In this document: piece after piece, positions 7,841-17,537 of the stretch
How positions within the stretch are numbered: position 1 is the stretch's first letter
How the letters are laid out: every line of letters starts with the position of its first letter
Assembly (NCBI GenBank): GCA_003696795.1
Contig: RFFT01000081.1
Span: 1 to 34,340, forward strand
Origin: Zetaproteobacteria bacterium
GTDB lineage: Bacteria > Pseudomonadota > Zetaproteobacteria > Mariprofundales > Mariprofundaceae
Reading direction: 5' to 3'
DNA: 34,340 bases
Made by a program: the position numbers and the translations under genes
Notes under the pieces: generated by a model
The model's input: only the letters and a program-made list of their open reading frames with translations
Told to the model about the DNA's origin: nothing
Database searches by the model: none

Positions 7841-9098
7841 GTCCACCTCCTTGCGCCCGCAGCGCGCGTTCAATATGCGCAATCCGCATCATTGCCGGCG
7901 GATGGGAATCGTGCCATGCCGAATACCAGGCATCCGGATCCAGCGGCGCTGCGTTATCGCGATACATCTTCACCAAGGCGCTGATCAACCGCGCACCATT
8001 GGCATGGGCCACGGCATAGGCATCGGCCTCAAACTCATGCCTGCGCGACAGGGCATTGCCGAGCGGCCCGACCCAGAAAAAGAACACCGGCACCGTCAAC
8101 ACGAAGAGCAACAAGGCCATATGCGGCGATGGATGCGTCACCCCAAGCGCATGATAGAACCATGGCATGTCGGCAACGGCACCGAGCAGCGCAAAACCGA
8201 ACAGCGACAGGATGCTGACGAACAGCCAACGCTTGCGCACGTGCCCAGCACGGAAGTGACCCAGCTCATGCGCCAACACCGCGCACACCTCGTCCGCCTC
8301 CAATCGTTCCAACAACGTATCGAAGAAGACGATGCGCTTGGCGCGACCAAAGCCGGTGAAATAGGCATTGCCATGGGCGGAGCGGCGTGAGCCATCCATC
8401 ACATACAAACCGCTCGCCGTAAAGCCACAGCGGTCCAGCAGCGCCTGGATGCGTGCCTTCAGTTCCCCTTCCGGTAGCGGCTCGAAGCGATTGAACAACG
8501 GCGCGATCAAGGTCGGGAAGGCCCACAGCAAGAACAAGGAAAACAGCGTCCACACCGCCCAGGCAAGCCACCACCAATTGCCGCCGGCAATATGCATCAA
8601 CCAGAGCATCACCCAAGCCAATGGGGCACCCAGCAACACAAGTAAAACCCCTTGCTTGACTTGGTCGCCGACAAACAGCCCCAGCGACATGCGATTGAAA
8701 CCGAAACGCGTTTCCACCCCGAAGACAGCCCACGCCTGCAAGGGCAGCTCAAACAGTTGGGCAAACACAAAATAGGCGACCATCACCGCCACCCCGCAAA
8801 CAAGCTGTGACCAACCCGTCTCGCGTACCCAGGTGTCCAACGCATCCAGTCCGCCGCCCAGCGTCCAACCGAGCAGCAATACCGCCTGCCACAACCACCC
8901 CCACCGCGCAAGCCTCAGCTTGGCAAGCGCATAATCCACCGCTTTCCGATGCTCAGCCAGCGACACCTCGTCGGCGAAACGTGCCGGCACCTGGTCGCGC
9001 CCGGCCAGCAAATGCGCCTGTTGGCGGATGGAAAGATACCACTCGATCGCCAGCGACATCGCCAGAAAGATCATCATCAACAAGGCCAATGGATGCAT
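7827..9098 (-). CDS. Ste24-like M48 zinc metallopeptidase, membrane
   Basis: The 423-residue protein is a CAAX-protease-1/Ste24-like M48 peptidase. About seven hydrophobic segments surround the zinc motif HELGH (H277, E278, H281). The third zinc ligand lies in EFEADAYA near residue 345, and the family SHPP motif is close to the C-terminus. The region GSRRSAHGNAYFTGFGRAKR before the motif is also characteristic. Bacteria do not farnesylate CAAX proteins, so the role is probably quality control or processing of membrane proteins, as for other M48 enzymes. It is in the inner membrane with the active site facing an intramembrane chamber. The last codons overlap the trhP start by 14 nt. The ATG has no strong Shine-Dalgarno. 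A second, HtpX-like M48 peptidase is encoded further right. Confidence 0.92.
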   Translation of the reverse strand: MHPLALLMMIFLAMSLAIEWYLSIRQQAHLLAGRDQVPARFADEVSLAEHRKAVDYALAKLRLARWGWLWQAVLLLGWTLGGGLDALDTWVRETGWSQLVCGVAVMVAYFVFAQLFELPLQAWAVFGVETRFGFNRMSLGLFVGDQVKQGVLLVLLGAPLAWVMLWLMHIAGGNWWWLAWAVWTLFSLFLLWAFPTLIAPLFNRFEPLPEGELKARIQALLDRCGFTASGLYVMDGSRRSAHGNAYFTGFGRAKRIVFFDTLLERLEADEVCAVLAHELGHFRAGHVRKRWLFVSILSLFGFALLGAVADMPWFYHALGVTHPSPHMALLLFVLTVPVFFFWVGPLGNALSRRHEFEADAYAVAHANGARLISALVKMYRDNAAPLDPDAWYSAWHDSHPPAMMRIAHIERALRAQGGGHVQG

Positions 9099-9227
9099 GG
9101 ATGCGCAGCCTAGCCCACTACGAGGGCAAATTCATGCCCGATCCCTATCGGCGCAGGCTTCTGATTGCCGCCTGGTGAGGGCAATGCTGCCAGCGGCAAG
9201 ATGAAGCCAGCGTGAAAGACCAGGAGC

Positions 9228-11780
9228 TTAGGATCCCCCTACCTCTCGCCAACGCAGCTGCGGCCAGCGCCCCTCAACCGCAAATTGGCGACGTCCCTCA
9301 CGCACCGAGCCGGAAAAACGCCTCTGTCGGTCAAGTTGGATGCGACCGGTAAAGCGATGTCCACCCGCCTCGATGACCAATCGATCAGCTTCACACTTTC
9401 CGTCCACAACCCGCAACACGAGCGAAAGCTTACGGAAACGGCCATGCCGATCCGCCAACTGCCACCGCCCCGCATAGAGCGCGATACGCCCCTCGGCATG
9501 AATTGCGGCCAGCCCCGTGAACGGCAAGTGCAACATCCCAGCCAAGCGGGCATGGACACGCCCTTGCAACTTAAGACCCGGCCAACCGGCGAGCCATGGG
9601 ACCGCCGCGACCGGAATATCCCTGCCCTCAAGGTCGCCTGCCAACGTCCCTTCGCCGGCGGACTTGCGCCGCAGCTCCAAGCGCCGACTTCGCAACTCCA
9701 TTTCCCCCCATTGCGCATGCGCATTCTCAAGCAGCAGACGGTCTGCCTGCCAACGATAGTCTGCACCAAATTTCTGTACGTCTTGTCCCGGCCAGCGCAG
9801 CTGCACGTTCTCCAAGCGCCCGTGCAACGTGATGTCGGCCGGTGGCAGGGTAAGATCGCGCCAACGATGCCAAACAAGACGCCCGCCCAGGACATCGACC
9901 GCACCACGTCGCTTCGCCAGATCATAATAGCCAGCCAAATCCAGATAGCCACGCTGCCGCAGAATCAAGCGCAAATGCTTAGCTTCCATACGCCCGCGCC
10001 GCGCGCTGAGGTGCCCATCCAGTTGCCAGATCTCTCCGCCAACACCCAGCAGATCGAGCTCCCCTGAAAGACGCGCGATCCAATCGACGAGATCGACATG
10101 GCCAGGTGCATCCGCGTTGAAATCCCCGCTGACGCGCCCGCTTGGCAGCATCGCCGGCATGAGGTTCAGGCCAAGCTGGCGCAATTGGGCAAGCTCAAGC
10201 ACAGCACCACGTGCGAGCACATGCTGCCGCCCGTTACGTTCCCGACGCCAATGCAGGCCGTCAACACCCGAATCCCCAAGAGAACAATGCTCCAATTCAA
10301 GCCCATCGCCCGTCCGATCGCGCTGCCAGATGAACTGACATTGCGCACGCATGTCCGCCGGCTTGCGGATCACATGAGCATAATCAATTCGTGCCCCGCT
10401 TGCATCGATGTCTACAGCAAGGGTATAGCGCCGTGGTTGTTGGCTGACGCGAACTGCGCCTTGTATCCTCCCCGCGCCGGCAAGGGCGGGCGATTCGCCC
10501 AGCGATGCCAGCAGCAGGTTGCCCAAAGGAACCCATGCCACCCCCATATCGATCTTACTGGCCTTGCCGACCAGGCCCTGGCGCGGGTCATAACTTGCCT
10601 CAAGTTGCATGCCATCGCGCGAGGACAAACTCTGCACGGTGGCTTCGGCCAAAGACCAATACCCGCCATGCCCGTCGAGACGACCGATCTTCAGTTGCAT
10701 GTCGGGCAGAGCGACGGCTTGGTGCGCAAACACGAACATGGGTTGATGCAAACGCAAGTTACCTGCGGCGAGCCAATGGCTCCGTCGCCAGTTCACGCGC
10801 GCATCCAACCGCATCCGACCATCGATCCGTTGCGGCATGGCGGCTTCGCGCGCCCAGACCAGTCGCAACAGCGCAAGTGGCAACCGCTTACCGTGCAACC
10901 GAGCCTGACAGTTCTCATGCCGGCATTGCCCTTCCAGCCCCAAAACCGCACCTTGATCAAAGTGCACAAAGGCATCGCGCCAGCGCCAAAAGCCGTGTGC
11001 ATCCGATGCCAGCTTGCCGCGCAGCCGAAGCAACACCTCGTCCTTGCGCAGGATCCGACCCTCGCCAAACAAGGTCCAGGCATGATCGCGCTGCATGTGG
11101 AACGTTGCCGAACCGCTGAGCTGCTCGTCTCCACGCAGCATGCCCGCAAGAGCCGGGGGAAACAGGGCCCGATAGGGGGAGAGCAATAACTGCTCGCATT
11201 TCAGCTTGCCGAAACTTCCCGCCAAGTTCCCCTGGCGAAAGTTCAAACTTCCATGCGCGCGCAGCAAACGCCCCTGCAGCATGCTCTGGAACTCCCAATA
11301 GGCATCGCGGTTGCGACCGATGTCACGCACATCGAGATAGAAATCGGGCAGCCACATGCGGGTGCCCGCAAAGAGACGACCATGCCGAATATACACGCGA
11401 CGAAAAGCCATCAGACGCGCCAACACCACCCAGGACTTGTCTTTGCCCAACTGCGCCGGTAGATGGAAACTGACGCGATTCAAGCGAAGTTCTCCGAGCT
11501 CGACCTTGCCCAGCAGCAACGGCACCAGCTGCGCATGCACCTCTACTTCGTCCGCAAGCAACCAGGCATCGCCATGAGACATGGCCACCCCGCGCAGGCG
11601 AACGCCGGGGGTGGGCAATAAGTCGAGCGAAACATGCTCGCTGGCGATCGAAACGCCGACATCATCGGCCACCCGCTCAATCATCGCCTGCACATCCAAT
11701 TGACGCGCGCGATAGGAAAGCATCCCGAATGCCAATGCCGCAATCAGCAGCACAGCGAACAGCGCGCGTATCCGCTTCAT
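9228..11780 (-). CDS. AsmA-like inner-membrane-anchored protein
   Basis: This 850-residue protein has one N-terminal transmembrane segment (about residues 5-22) and then a very long beta-rich periplasmic region. AsmA signatures are seen near the start (ERVADDVGVSIASEHVSLDL, then TPGVRLRGVAMSHGD) and again near the C-terminus in repeated short hydrophobic strands. AsmA/TamB/YhdP relatives form bridge-like lipid conduits between inner and outer membranes, so a role in phospholipid transport or outer-membrane assembly is likely by family. The start is placed at the ATG at 11780; a TTG four codons upstream is an alternative, and neither has a strong Shine-Dalgarno. It begins 63 nt after the gatB stop on the same strand. 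The 129 bp between its stop and the next gene show no gene or clear signal. Which AsmA subgroup it belongs to cannot be decided by eye. Confidence 0.82.
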   Translation of the reverse strand: MKRIRALFAVLLIAALAFGMLSYRARQLDVQAMIERVADDVGVSIASEHVSLDLLPTPGVRLRGVAMSHGDAWLLADEVEVHAQLVPLLLGKVELGELRLNRVSFHLPAQLGKDKSWVVLARLMAFRRVYIRHGRLFAGTRMWLPDFYLDVRDIGRNRDAYWEFQSMLQGRLLRAHGSLNFRQGNLAGSFGKLKCEQLLLSPYRALFPPALAGMLRGDEQLSGSATFHMQRDHAWTLFGEGRILRKDEVLLRLRGKLASDAHGFWRWRDAFVHFDQGAVLGLEGQCRHENCQARLHGKRLPLALLRLVWAREAAMPQRIDGRMRLDARVNWRRSHWLAAGNLRLHQPMFVFAHQAVALPDMQLKIGRLDGHGGYWSLAEATVQSLSSRDGMQLEASYDPRQGLVGKASKIDMGVAWVPLGNLLLASLGESPALAGAGRIQGAVRVSQQPRRYTLAVDIDASGARIDYAHVIRKPADMRAQCQFIWQRDRTGDGLELEHCSLGDSGVDGLHWRRERNGRQHVLARGAVLELAQLRQLGLNLMPAMLPSGRVSGDFNADAPGHVDLVDWIARLSGELDLLGVGGEIWQLDGHLSARRGRMEAKHLRLILRQRGYLDLAGYYDLAKRRGAVDVLGGRLVWHRWRDLTLPPADITLHGRLENVQLRWPGQDVQKFGADYRWQADRLLLENAHAQWGEMELRSRRLELRRKSAGEGTLAGDLEGRDIPVAAVPWLAGWPGLKLQGRVHARLAGMLHLPFTGLAAIHAEGRIALYAGRWQLADRHGRFRKLSLVLRVVDGKCEADRLVIEAGGHRFTGRIQLDRQRRFSGSVREGRRQFAVEGRWPQLRWREVGGS

Positions 11781-11843
11781 GTCAGGCCACAAGCATCATG
11801 CCGACACGCCATGAGCCGCCCCATGCCGTGCGCGTGCATGCGC

Positions 11844-13274
11844 TCAGTCGTCCAACAAGGCTTTCAGACGCGCGTTCACCATCGCAGGATTGGCCTGGCC
11901 ACGCGAGGCTTTCATGACCTGACCGACAAAGAAACCGAACAGCTTGACCTTGCCGGCCCGATACTGCTCGAGCTGCTGGGGATTGGCGTCGAGCACCTGC
12001 CGAATCAAGGCATCGATCGCATCGGCATCATTGAGCTGTTTCAGCCCCTTGGCCTCGATGATCGCATCCGCGTCTTTTCCACTTTGAATCATCTCGTCAA
12101 GCACATCCTTGGCGATCTTGCCCGAGATCGTGCCATCGGCAATGCGATCAAGCAGCCCGGCCATCTGCTGCGGACTAATCGGTGAGGCACTGATTTCGCA
12201 GCCCAACTCCTTCAGCCGCCCCAGCAATTCATTGGCCAACCAATTCGCGCAGCGCTTGGGGTCCGCCGGATGCGCGGCCACCAAAGCCTCATACCATGCA
12301 GCAAGCTCCCGGGTCTGGCTGAGCACATCGGCATCGTAGGCCGACAGGCCATACTCCTGCTCGAAGCGCGCACGCATCTGGGCAGGCAATTCCGGCATGC
12401 CATCCCGAATCGCATCCACCTGCTGTTGCGTAATGCGCAGCGGGGGCAAGTCGGGCTCCGGGAAATAGCGATAGTCGTGCGCCTCTTCCTTGCCGCGCAT
12501 CGACCGCGTCTCCCCTTTGGCGGAGTCATACAAGCGCGTTTCCTGCACGACCTCGCCGCCGTCCTCGATCAACTCGATCTGGCGCATGGCCTCATATTCA
12601 ATCGCCTGCTTGATAAAGCGAAATGAATTCAGGTTCTTCAACTCGGTTCTGGTGCCAAACGGTTCGCCGGGACGCCGCACCGAGACATTGGCATCGCAAC
12701 GAAATTGCCCTTTTTCCATGTCCGCATCGGACACATCCAGGAAGCGTACGAGCTGATGCAGCTTCTTCAAATACGCCACGGCCTCATCGGCCGAGCGCAT
12801 GTCCGGCTCGGACACAATTTCCATGAGCGGAATGCCCGACCGATTCAGGTCGATATGCGACACACCGTCCAGCCCCTCGTGCAACGACTTGCCGGCATCC
12901 TCCTCCATATGGATGCGCGTAATACCGATCCGCTTCTCGCCATCCTGGGTGGGAATGTCGAGATGGCCATGCTCGACCAGAGGCACAGCGAACTGGCTGA
13001 TCTGATAGCCCTTGGGCAAATCGGGATAAAAATAATTCTTGCGGTCGAAACGCGATTCAAGGTTGATCCGCGCACCAATGGCAAGACCGGTAAGCACCGT
13101 CTTGTTTACCGCCTCCATGTTCAGCACCGGCAACTGCCCCGGCATACCCAAACAAACCGGACAGGTCTGCGTGTTCGGCTCAGCTCCGAAGGTTGTGGAA
13201 CAGCCGCAGAAAGCCTTGGTTTTCGTATTGATCTGGACATGGACCTCCAGCCCAATCACGACTTCCCAGCTCAT
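11844..13274 (-). CDS. gatB: Asp/Glu-tRNA amidotransferase subunit B
   Basis: GatB is the kinase and tRNA-binding subunit of GatCAB, which phosphorylates and then amidates Glu-tRNA(Gln) or Asp-tRNA(Asn). The 476-residue protein is full length. The cradle domain starts with [13 protein letters not shown] and has a zinc site C23, C25, C38, C41. [19 protein letters not shown] and the signature [17 protein letters not shown] follow. The helical and YqeY-like tail domains (from about residue 300) bind the tRNA elbow. Its ATG overlaps the gatA stop by 4 nt, so the subunits are translationally coupled in the order gatC-gatA-gatB. Whether the complex serves Gln, Asn or both depends on the GluRS, GlnRS, AspRS and AsnRS genes, which are not in the window. 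Confidence 0.97.
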   Translation of the reverse strand: MSWEVVIGLEVHVQINTKTKAFCGCSTTFGAEPNTQTCPVCLGMPGQLPVLNMEAVNKTVLTGLAIGARINLESRFDRKNYFYPDLPKGYQISQFAVPLVEHGHLDIPTQDGEKRIGITRIHMEEDAGKSLHEGLDGVSHIDLNRSGIPLMEIVSEPDMRSADEAVAYLKKLHQLVRFLDVSDADMEKGQFRCDANVSVRRPGEPFGTRTELKNLNSFRFIKQAIEYEAMRQIELIEDGGEVVQETRLYDSAKGETRSMRGKEEAHDYRYFPEPDLPPLRITQQQVDAIRDGMPELPAQMRARFEQEYGLSAYDADVLSQTRELAAWYEALVAAHPADPKRCANWLANELLGRLKELGCEISASPISPQQMAGLLDRIADGTISGKIAKDVLDEMIQSGKDADAIIEAKGLKQLNDADAIDALIRQVLDANPQQLEQYRAGKVKLFGFFVGQVMKASRGQANPAMVNARLKALLDD

Positions 13275-14737
13275 TGTTCACCCTCCAGCTCCGGCGTGCG
13301 TGCCAGCCAGTCCGTGGCCGCCTCATAAGCGCTGGCGGCGGCCAAGATGCGATCCTCATGCCAGGCCGGCGCAATCCATTGCATGCCGACCGGCAAACCA
13401 TGGGCAAAACCGCACGGCTGCGACAAGGCGGGAAGACCGGCCAAGTTCACCGCGATCGTGAACACATCGGACAGATACATGGTCAATGGATCGTCCGTCT
13501 TCTCGCCGATGCGAAACGCCGGCACCGGCGACGTCGGCGTGAGCAGCACATCCACCCGGGCAAAAGCCTGCTCGAAATCCTGCCGAATCAGGGTGCGCAC
13601 CTTTTGTGCCTTCAGGTAATAAGCATCGTAATAGCCCGAGGACAACGCGAACGTGCCGGTCAGAATGCGCCGCTTGACCTCCGCGCCAAACCCCTCGTCG
13701 CGCGTCCGCGTGTACATATCCAGCAGATCGGCCGGCGCGTCGCAACGATGACCGAAGCGAACGCCATCGTAGCGGGCCAGGTTGGCCGAGGCTTCGGAAG
13801 GCGCAATCACATAATAGGCGGCGACTGCTGCCGAGGTGTGCGGCAGGGACACATCGACGATCTCGGCGCCCAGCACGCGGCAAGTCTCGAACGCCGCATC
13901 CACCGCACGCGCCACACCCTCATCCATGCCGTCGATGAAGTATTCGCGCGGGCGACCGATGCGAAGCCCCCGCATGTCGCGCGCACGACACGCGCCCAGC
14001 CAATCGACGGCGCGCGCATCCGCAACGCTGGTCGCATCCGCAGGATCATGTCCGCACAGCACCGACGCGAGCAATGCCGTATCCTCGACCGAGCGTGTCA
14101 TCGGACCGGCCTGATCCAGTGATGAGGCAAAGGCAATGATCCCGCGACGCGAAACACGCCCGTAGGTCGGCTTCATGCCGGTTATGCCGCACAGGGCCGC
14201 CGGCTGCCGGATCGAACCGCCGGTATCCGTGCCCAGCGCGGCGGGCGCCATGCCCGCGGCCACCGCGCAGGCCGACCCGCCGGAGGAACCGCCGGGAATT
14301 CGGGATACATCCCATGGATTGCGGCAGGGTCCAAACGCCGAGGTCTCGTTCGAAGAGCCCATCGCGAACTCGTCCATATTCGTCTTCCCGAACAACACCG
14401 CCCCTGCTTCCTTGAGCAAAGTGATCACATGCGCGTCGTAGGGGGCGTGATATCCTTTGAGGATCCGCGAGCAGCACTGGGTCGGCCCATCCTGCGTGCA
14501 GAAAATATCCTTGATCGCGATCGGCAACCCCTCCAGCGGGCGTGCGCCATGCGCCGCACGATGCGCATCCGAGGCCTCGGCCTGCTTTAGCACCTCATCG
14601 CCATCGAGATGCACGAATGCATTCAGCGTCGGATTCAGGGCTTGTGCCCGGGCCAGATAGCTTTCCGCCAATTCGCGCGCGCTCAACTCACCTTGCGCCA
14701 AGCGGGCGCGCCATGTTGTCAATGTTTCAAAACTCAT
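13271..14737 (-). CDS. gatA: Asp/Glu-tRNA amidotransferase subunit A
   Basis: GatA is the glutaminase subunit that supplies ammonia to GatB. The 488-residue protein carries the amidase-signature triad K76, S151 and S175, within [17 protein letters not shown] and [12 protein letters not shown]. The spacing of 75 and 24 residues equals that of the Staphylococcus aureus enzyme. [13 protein letters not shown] and the C-terminal [21 protein letters not shown] are also typical. The start is taken at ATG 14737, which shares one base with the gatC stop; a GTG one codon upstream is an alternative. AAGGTGA about 8 nt upstream is a plausible Shine-Dalgarno. The gene overlaps gatB by 4 nt. Identification is certain. 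Confidence 0.97.
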   Translation of the reverse strand: MSFETLTTWRARLAQGELSARELAESYLARAQALNPTLNAFVHLDGDEVLKQAEASDAHRAAHGARPLEGLPIAIKDIFCTQDGPTQCCSRILKGYHAPYDAHVITLLKEAGAVLFGKTNMDEFAMGSSNETSAFGPCRNPWDVSRIPGGSSGGSACAVAAGMAPAALGTDTGGSIRQPAALCGITGMKPTYGRVSRRGIIAFASSLDQAGPMTRSVEDTALLASVLCGHDPADATSVADARAVDWLGACRARDMRGLRIGRPREYFIDGMDEGVARAVDAAFETCRVLGAEIVDVSLPHTSAAVAAYYVIAPSEASANLARYDGVRFGHRCDAPADLLDMYTRTRDEGFGAEVKRRILTGTFALSSGYYDAYYLKAQKVRTLIRQDFEQAFARVDVLLTPTSPVPAFRIGEKTDDPLTMYLSDVFTIAVNLAGLPALSQPCGFAHGLPVGMQWIAPAWHEDRILAAASAYEAATDWLARTPELEGEQ

Positions 14738-15015
14738 CACTCAATCACCTTGGGAACGATATACAAGCCAGCCTCGGTGGCCGGAGCAGGCTGTTGCAAC
14801 GCATCGCGCCGGTTGCCGTTGGTCACGATATCCGGTCGCAGCGGCATCGCCACATCGTGCGGATGAGCGGTCGGCGGGATGTCATCGGTATCAATCTCGG
14901 ATAACTGCTCGATATAGCCCAGAATCTGCGCGAGCTGCGGGCCCAGCTCAGCCGCCTCCTCATCCGTCAAACGGATACGCGCGAGCATCGCCACCTTGCG
15001 TACATCGATATTCAT
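14737..15015 (-). CDS. gatC: Asp/Glu-tRNA amidotransferase subunit C
   Basis: GatC is the small belt subunit that holds GatA and GatB together. The 92-residue protein has the typical start NIDVRKVAMLARIRLTDEEA, the amphipathic helix LGPQLAQILGYIEQLSEIDT, and the extended tail with PLRPDIV. The ATG at 15015 is preferred because AGGTGG stands 5 nt upstream; a GTG three codons earlier falls inside that Shine-Dalgarno. gatC is the first gene of the gatCAB operon, and a gap of about 210 bp separates it from the divergent nspC. Confidence 0.95.
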   Translation of the reverse strand: MNIDVRKVAMLARIRLTDEEAAELGPQLAQILGYIEQLSEIDTDDIPPTAHPHDVAMPLRPDIVTNGNRRDALQQPAPATEAGLYIVPKVIE

Positions 15016-15042
15016 GGGTTCCACCTATAAGTCCGTCGGATT

Positions 15043-15086
15043 GCTTGCAGGCCCGCAAGCATAGCCCCTGCCCCGTCGACAAACAA
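15043..15086 (-). promoter_or_regulatory. Possible gatC promoter with an inverted repeat
   Basis: On the minus strand TTGTTT (15086-15081) and TATGCT (15063-15058) are separated by 17 bp, a weak sigma70-like pair reading toward gatC. Overlapping its -10 is an inverted repeat, GCTTGC / GCAAGC with a 6-nt loop (15043-15060), which could form a hairpin in the leader RNA or bind a regulator. The rest of the 212-bp gatC-nspC divergent region shows nothing I can name. Confidence 0.28.
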
Positions 15087-15227
15087 ACGCCAGTCGCCCT
15101 GCGATGCGCGTGCGCCAACCAGGAAGCACCCTAGACCCATCAGGCGCCCACCATCGATCATCCATGTCACCGAGACCGTTGCGTTTGCCCGACGTTCGCG
15201 CAAACTGCCGGCCAATGGAGGAGCGAA

Positions 15228-16361
15228 ATGCGACAACTGCCGTATGACATCCCCGCACCAGCTTATGTGCTCGACGAACAGAAGCTGCTCGACAACCTGG
15301 CGCTACTCGACCGGGTTCAGCGCGAAGCCGGCGCTCATATCATCCTCGCCCTGAAAGGCTTTGCCATGTGGTCGGTGTTCGATCGCATCCGCCGGTTTCT
15401 GCCCGGCAGCACGGCCAGTTCCTTGTGGGAGCTCAAACTGGCCTCCGAGACCCTTGGCGGCGAAAAACACATCTATGCTCCTGCGTATCGGGATGACGAG
15501 TTCGAGGAAATCGCGCATCTCGCCGATCACATTGTGTTCAACAGCGCTAGCCAGCTTGCGCGCTTCCAGGCGCAGGCACTTGCCGCCGATTGTTCGCTCG
15601 GGCTTAGGGTCAATCCGGGCATCAACGAAGTTAGCACGGAGATCTACAACCCGTGCAGAACCGGCTCCCGCTTGGGTGTTTTGCCGGAGCAACTGGCCAA
15701 GATCCCCATGGACCATGTTTCAGGCCTCCATGCCCACGCTCTGTGCGAAAACCTCCATGATTCCTCGATCCGGCTGATTGACACCTTCGAACGCAAGTTT
15801 GGCCATCTGCTACCGCGATTGAAATGGGTGAATCTTGGCGGAGGCCACCTAATGACCCACGCCGACTATGATCTGGATGCGCTGATCGCGCGGCTGGCGG
15901 ACTTTCGCGAACGCTGGGGGGTGGAGGTTTACCTTGAACCGGGCGGTGCAATCGCCTGGCAAGCGGGATACTTGGTCGCAAGTGTACTCGACATTGTCGA
16001 GACCGAACGACTGCCCGTCGCGATCCTTGATGTATCCGCGACCTGTCACATGCCAGATGTGCTGGAAATGCCCTACCGACCGGATGTCCTCGGTGCTGGC
16101 ATGCCGGGTGAAAAGCCATACGGCTATTGCCTTGCCGGCCCTTCCTGCCTTGCCGGTGACATCATTGGCGACTATGCCTTCGACCACCCCTTGCATGCGG
16201 GCGACCGAATCGTGTTTGAGGACATGGCCCATTATACGATGGTCAAGACGACCATGTTCAATGGCGTCCGCCACCCGGACATTGGCCTGTTGCGCTGCGA
16301 TGGCAGCTATCAGCTGATCCGACACTTCACCTATGGGGACTTCAAGTCCCGTTTAAGTTAG
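15228..16361 (+). CDS. nspC: Carboxynorspermidine/carboxyspermidine decarboxylase
   Basis: NspC is a PLP-dependent fold-III decarboxylase that makes norspermidine or spermidine from the carboxylated precursor, the last step of the aspartate-semialdehyde polyamine route. The 377-residue protein has the PLP lysine K43 in LALKGFAMWSVF, LRVNPGINEV near residue 130, GLHAHALCEN, NLGGGH (PLP phosphate region) and VEVYLEPGGA. It also has the NspC-specific DVSATCHMPDVLEMPYRP and a catalytic-cysteine region near YCLAGPSCLAGD. GGAGG is 6 nt before the ATG. The partner carboxynorspermidine synthase (a saccharopine-dehydrogenase-like protein), usually adjacent, is not in the window. Identification by motif is strong; norspermidine versus spermidine as product cannot be decided. 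Confidence 0.95.
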   Translation: MRQLPYDIPAPAYVLDEQKLLDNLALLDRVQREAGAHIILALKGFAMWSVFDRIRRFLPGSTASSLWELKLASETLGGEKHIYAPAYRDDEFEEIAHLADHIVFNSASQLARFQAQALAADCSLGLRVNPGINEVSTEIYNPCRTGSRLGVLPEQLAKIPMDHVSGLHAHALCENLHDSSIRLIDTFERKFGHLLPRLKWVNLGGGHLMTHADYDLDALIARLADFRERWGVEVYLEPGGAIAWQAGYLVASVLDIVETERLPVAILDVSATCHMPDVLEMPYRPDVLGAGMPGEKPYGYCLAGPSCLAGDIIGDYAFDHPLHAGDRIVFEDMAHYTMVKTTMFNGVRHPDIGLLRCDGSYQLIRHFTYGDFKSRLS

Positions 16362-16449
16362 CGGATCTGAAACTGTAAGCACAATCACAGGCAATCCCCC
16401 TGGCATACCTAGCATGCGCCCCTGAGACGTCACATTCAGGAGCCACAGT

Positions 16450-17475
16450 ATGAACAAACATGGAAATGCCTATTTATTATTTCTCACCGCCCTATTGCTC
16501 GGCGGCTGCGGAGCAAACCAAAACAACGCGCCAGCAGCCGCGGCACAGCACAGCATCCAGGCCATGCGCAGCGCAACGGCCATGGCCATCGAGGCGACAA
16601 AACTGCCCGCAGCGCAACGTCCTCCACTACTGGAACAGGCCAGGAAGCAGCTGAAAGACCAGGAAAAGGACTATATGCGCCTGCAAGCCCTCGCCGCCCA
16701 GCGGGCCCGATGGGCATCCCTGATGCAACAGGCGGCCGAGGAAGCCCAGTCACGCCTGTTGCATTCATCCCTTGAGCAGGCGCGACTGGAAACACTGCTC
16801 GCAAAACAACGCCGCATCACCGCCCAAGCGGCGGAGCAAGCGCGGCTGCGCCACCGGATTGCTCAGGATGCGATCCGGCAGAGCGTTCGCACCAACACAC
16901 TACTGGCCCAGGTGCGCGCATCCCGACAGCTCGCGTTGGCTAGCATTGACCGGCTTGGCTTCAGTCCGGCGGCAACCCAACCCATGGCCCGAGTCGCCCA
17001 TGCCAAGCCCATCCCCAGCCCAGCGCGAAAACTGAGCGCAACCCCTGCGCGTCTAACAAAAAAACCGGCCATGCGCGTTTCTGCCTTCGACAACAACACT
17101 GGCGATGCCATGCGTGGGATGCGCTTGGCGCGAAAATGCCGACTCTGCCATAGTTTCGAGCCGGGCACGCCCGGCCCTCACGGGCCCAGCCTGTATGGTG
17201 TGCTCGATGAACCAGCGGGAAAACAGCCGCGTTTTCACTACAGCCATGCCTTGACCAAAGCAGCCTTTATCTGGCGTGAAGAGGCGCTGGAAGCCTACCT
17301 GTGTCACTCTGGCAGAGCGATCAAGACATTGACCGGCAACCATCACGCCACCACCAAGATGCCACCCCAACATATCTGCGGCCAGGACGCCAAGGATGTC
17401 ATCGCCTATTTGCGTACATTGAAAGCGCAAGCTGCCCGGACACATTCATCTTCCCAAGCGAAGCCGGCATCCTAG
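16450..17475 (+). CDS. Lipoprotein with helical region fused to cytochrome c domain
   Basis: The 341-residue protein starts with a signal peptide ending in the lipobox LGGC, so C20 would be lipidated after cleavage and the protein anchored in the inner or outer membrane. Residues 33-170 are charged, Ala/Gln/Arg-rich and strongly predicted helical or coiled coil. A Pro/Ala/Lys-rich linker (175-210) follows. The C-terminus is a class I cytochrome c with CRLCH (C230, C233, H234) as heme site and M304 in TKMPP as the likely axial ligand. C285 and C310 could form a disulfide. AGGAG precedes the ATG. The gene lies 88 nt after nspC and is closed by a strong terminator. A periplasmic electron carrier held away from the membrane is a reasonable inference. 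I do not recognise this domain pairing as a named protein. Confidence 0.85.
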   Translation: MNKHGNAYLLFLTALLLGGCGANQNNAPAAAAQHSIQAMRSATAMAIEATKLPAAQRPPLLEQARKQLKDQEKDYMRLQALAAQRARWASLMQQAAEEAQSRLLHSSLEQARLETLLAKQRRITAQAAEQARLRHRIAQDAIRQSVRTNTLLAQVRASRQLALASIDRLGFSPAATQPMARVAHAKPIPSPARKLSATPARLTKKPAMRVSAFDNNTGDAMRGMRLARKCRLCHSFEPGTPGPHGPSLYGVLDEPAGKQPRFHYSHALTKAAFIWREEALEAYLCHSGRAIKTLTGNHHATTKMPPQHICGQDAKDVIAYLRTLKAQAARTHSSSQAKPAS

Positions 17476-17508
17476 GAAACAGCGCACAGAAAAACCGATA
17501 CATAAAGA

Positions 17509-17537
17509 AAAAGGCCCCGATGACTCGGGGCCTTTCT
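17509..17537 (+). terminator. Rho-independent terminator after the cytochrome c lipoprotein gene
   Basis: A perfect 10-bp stem AAGGCCCCGA / TCGGGGCCTT (17511-17520 and 17525-17534) with loop TGAC is preceded by an A-run and followed by TTTCT. It lies 34 nt after the lipoprotein stop codon. The short U-tract and strong GC stem fit an intrinsic terminator, probably also working to some degree from the other side. Confidence 0.85.

Noticed and set aside
9099-9227. Short plus-strand frame ending at 9178 in the gap between the AsmA-like and Ste24-like genes
   Set aside because: The frame is mainly antisense to the protease gene; I considered a remnant of another gene but saw no recognisable motif. 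The gap holds no other clear signal.
10098-11189. A 363-codon plus-strand open frame
   Set aside because: It is antisense to the AsmA-like gene, has no motif and has a skewed composition; a shadow frame.
15012-15236. A 74-codon minus-strand frame in the gatC-nspC gap
   Set aside because: It lies over the proposed gatC promoter and leader, has no domain or ribosome-binding site, and overlaps nspC.
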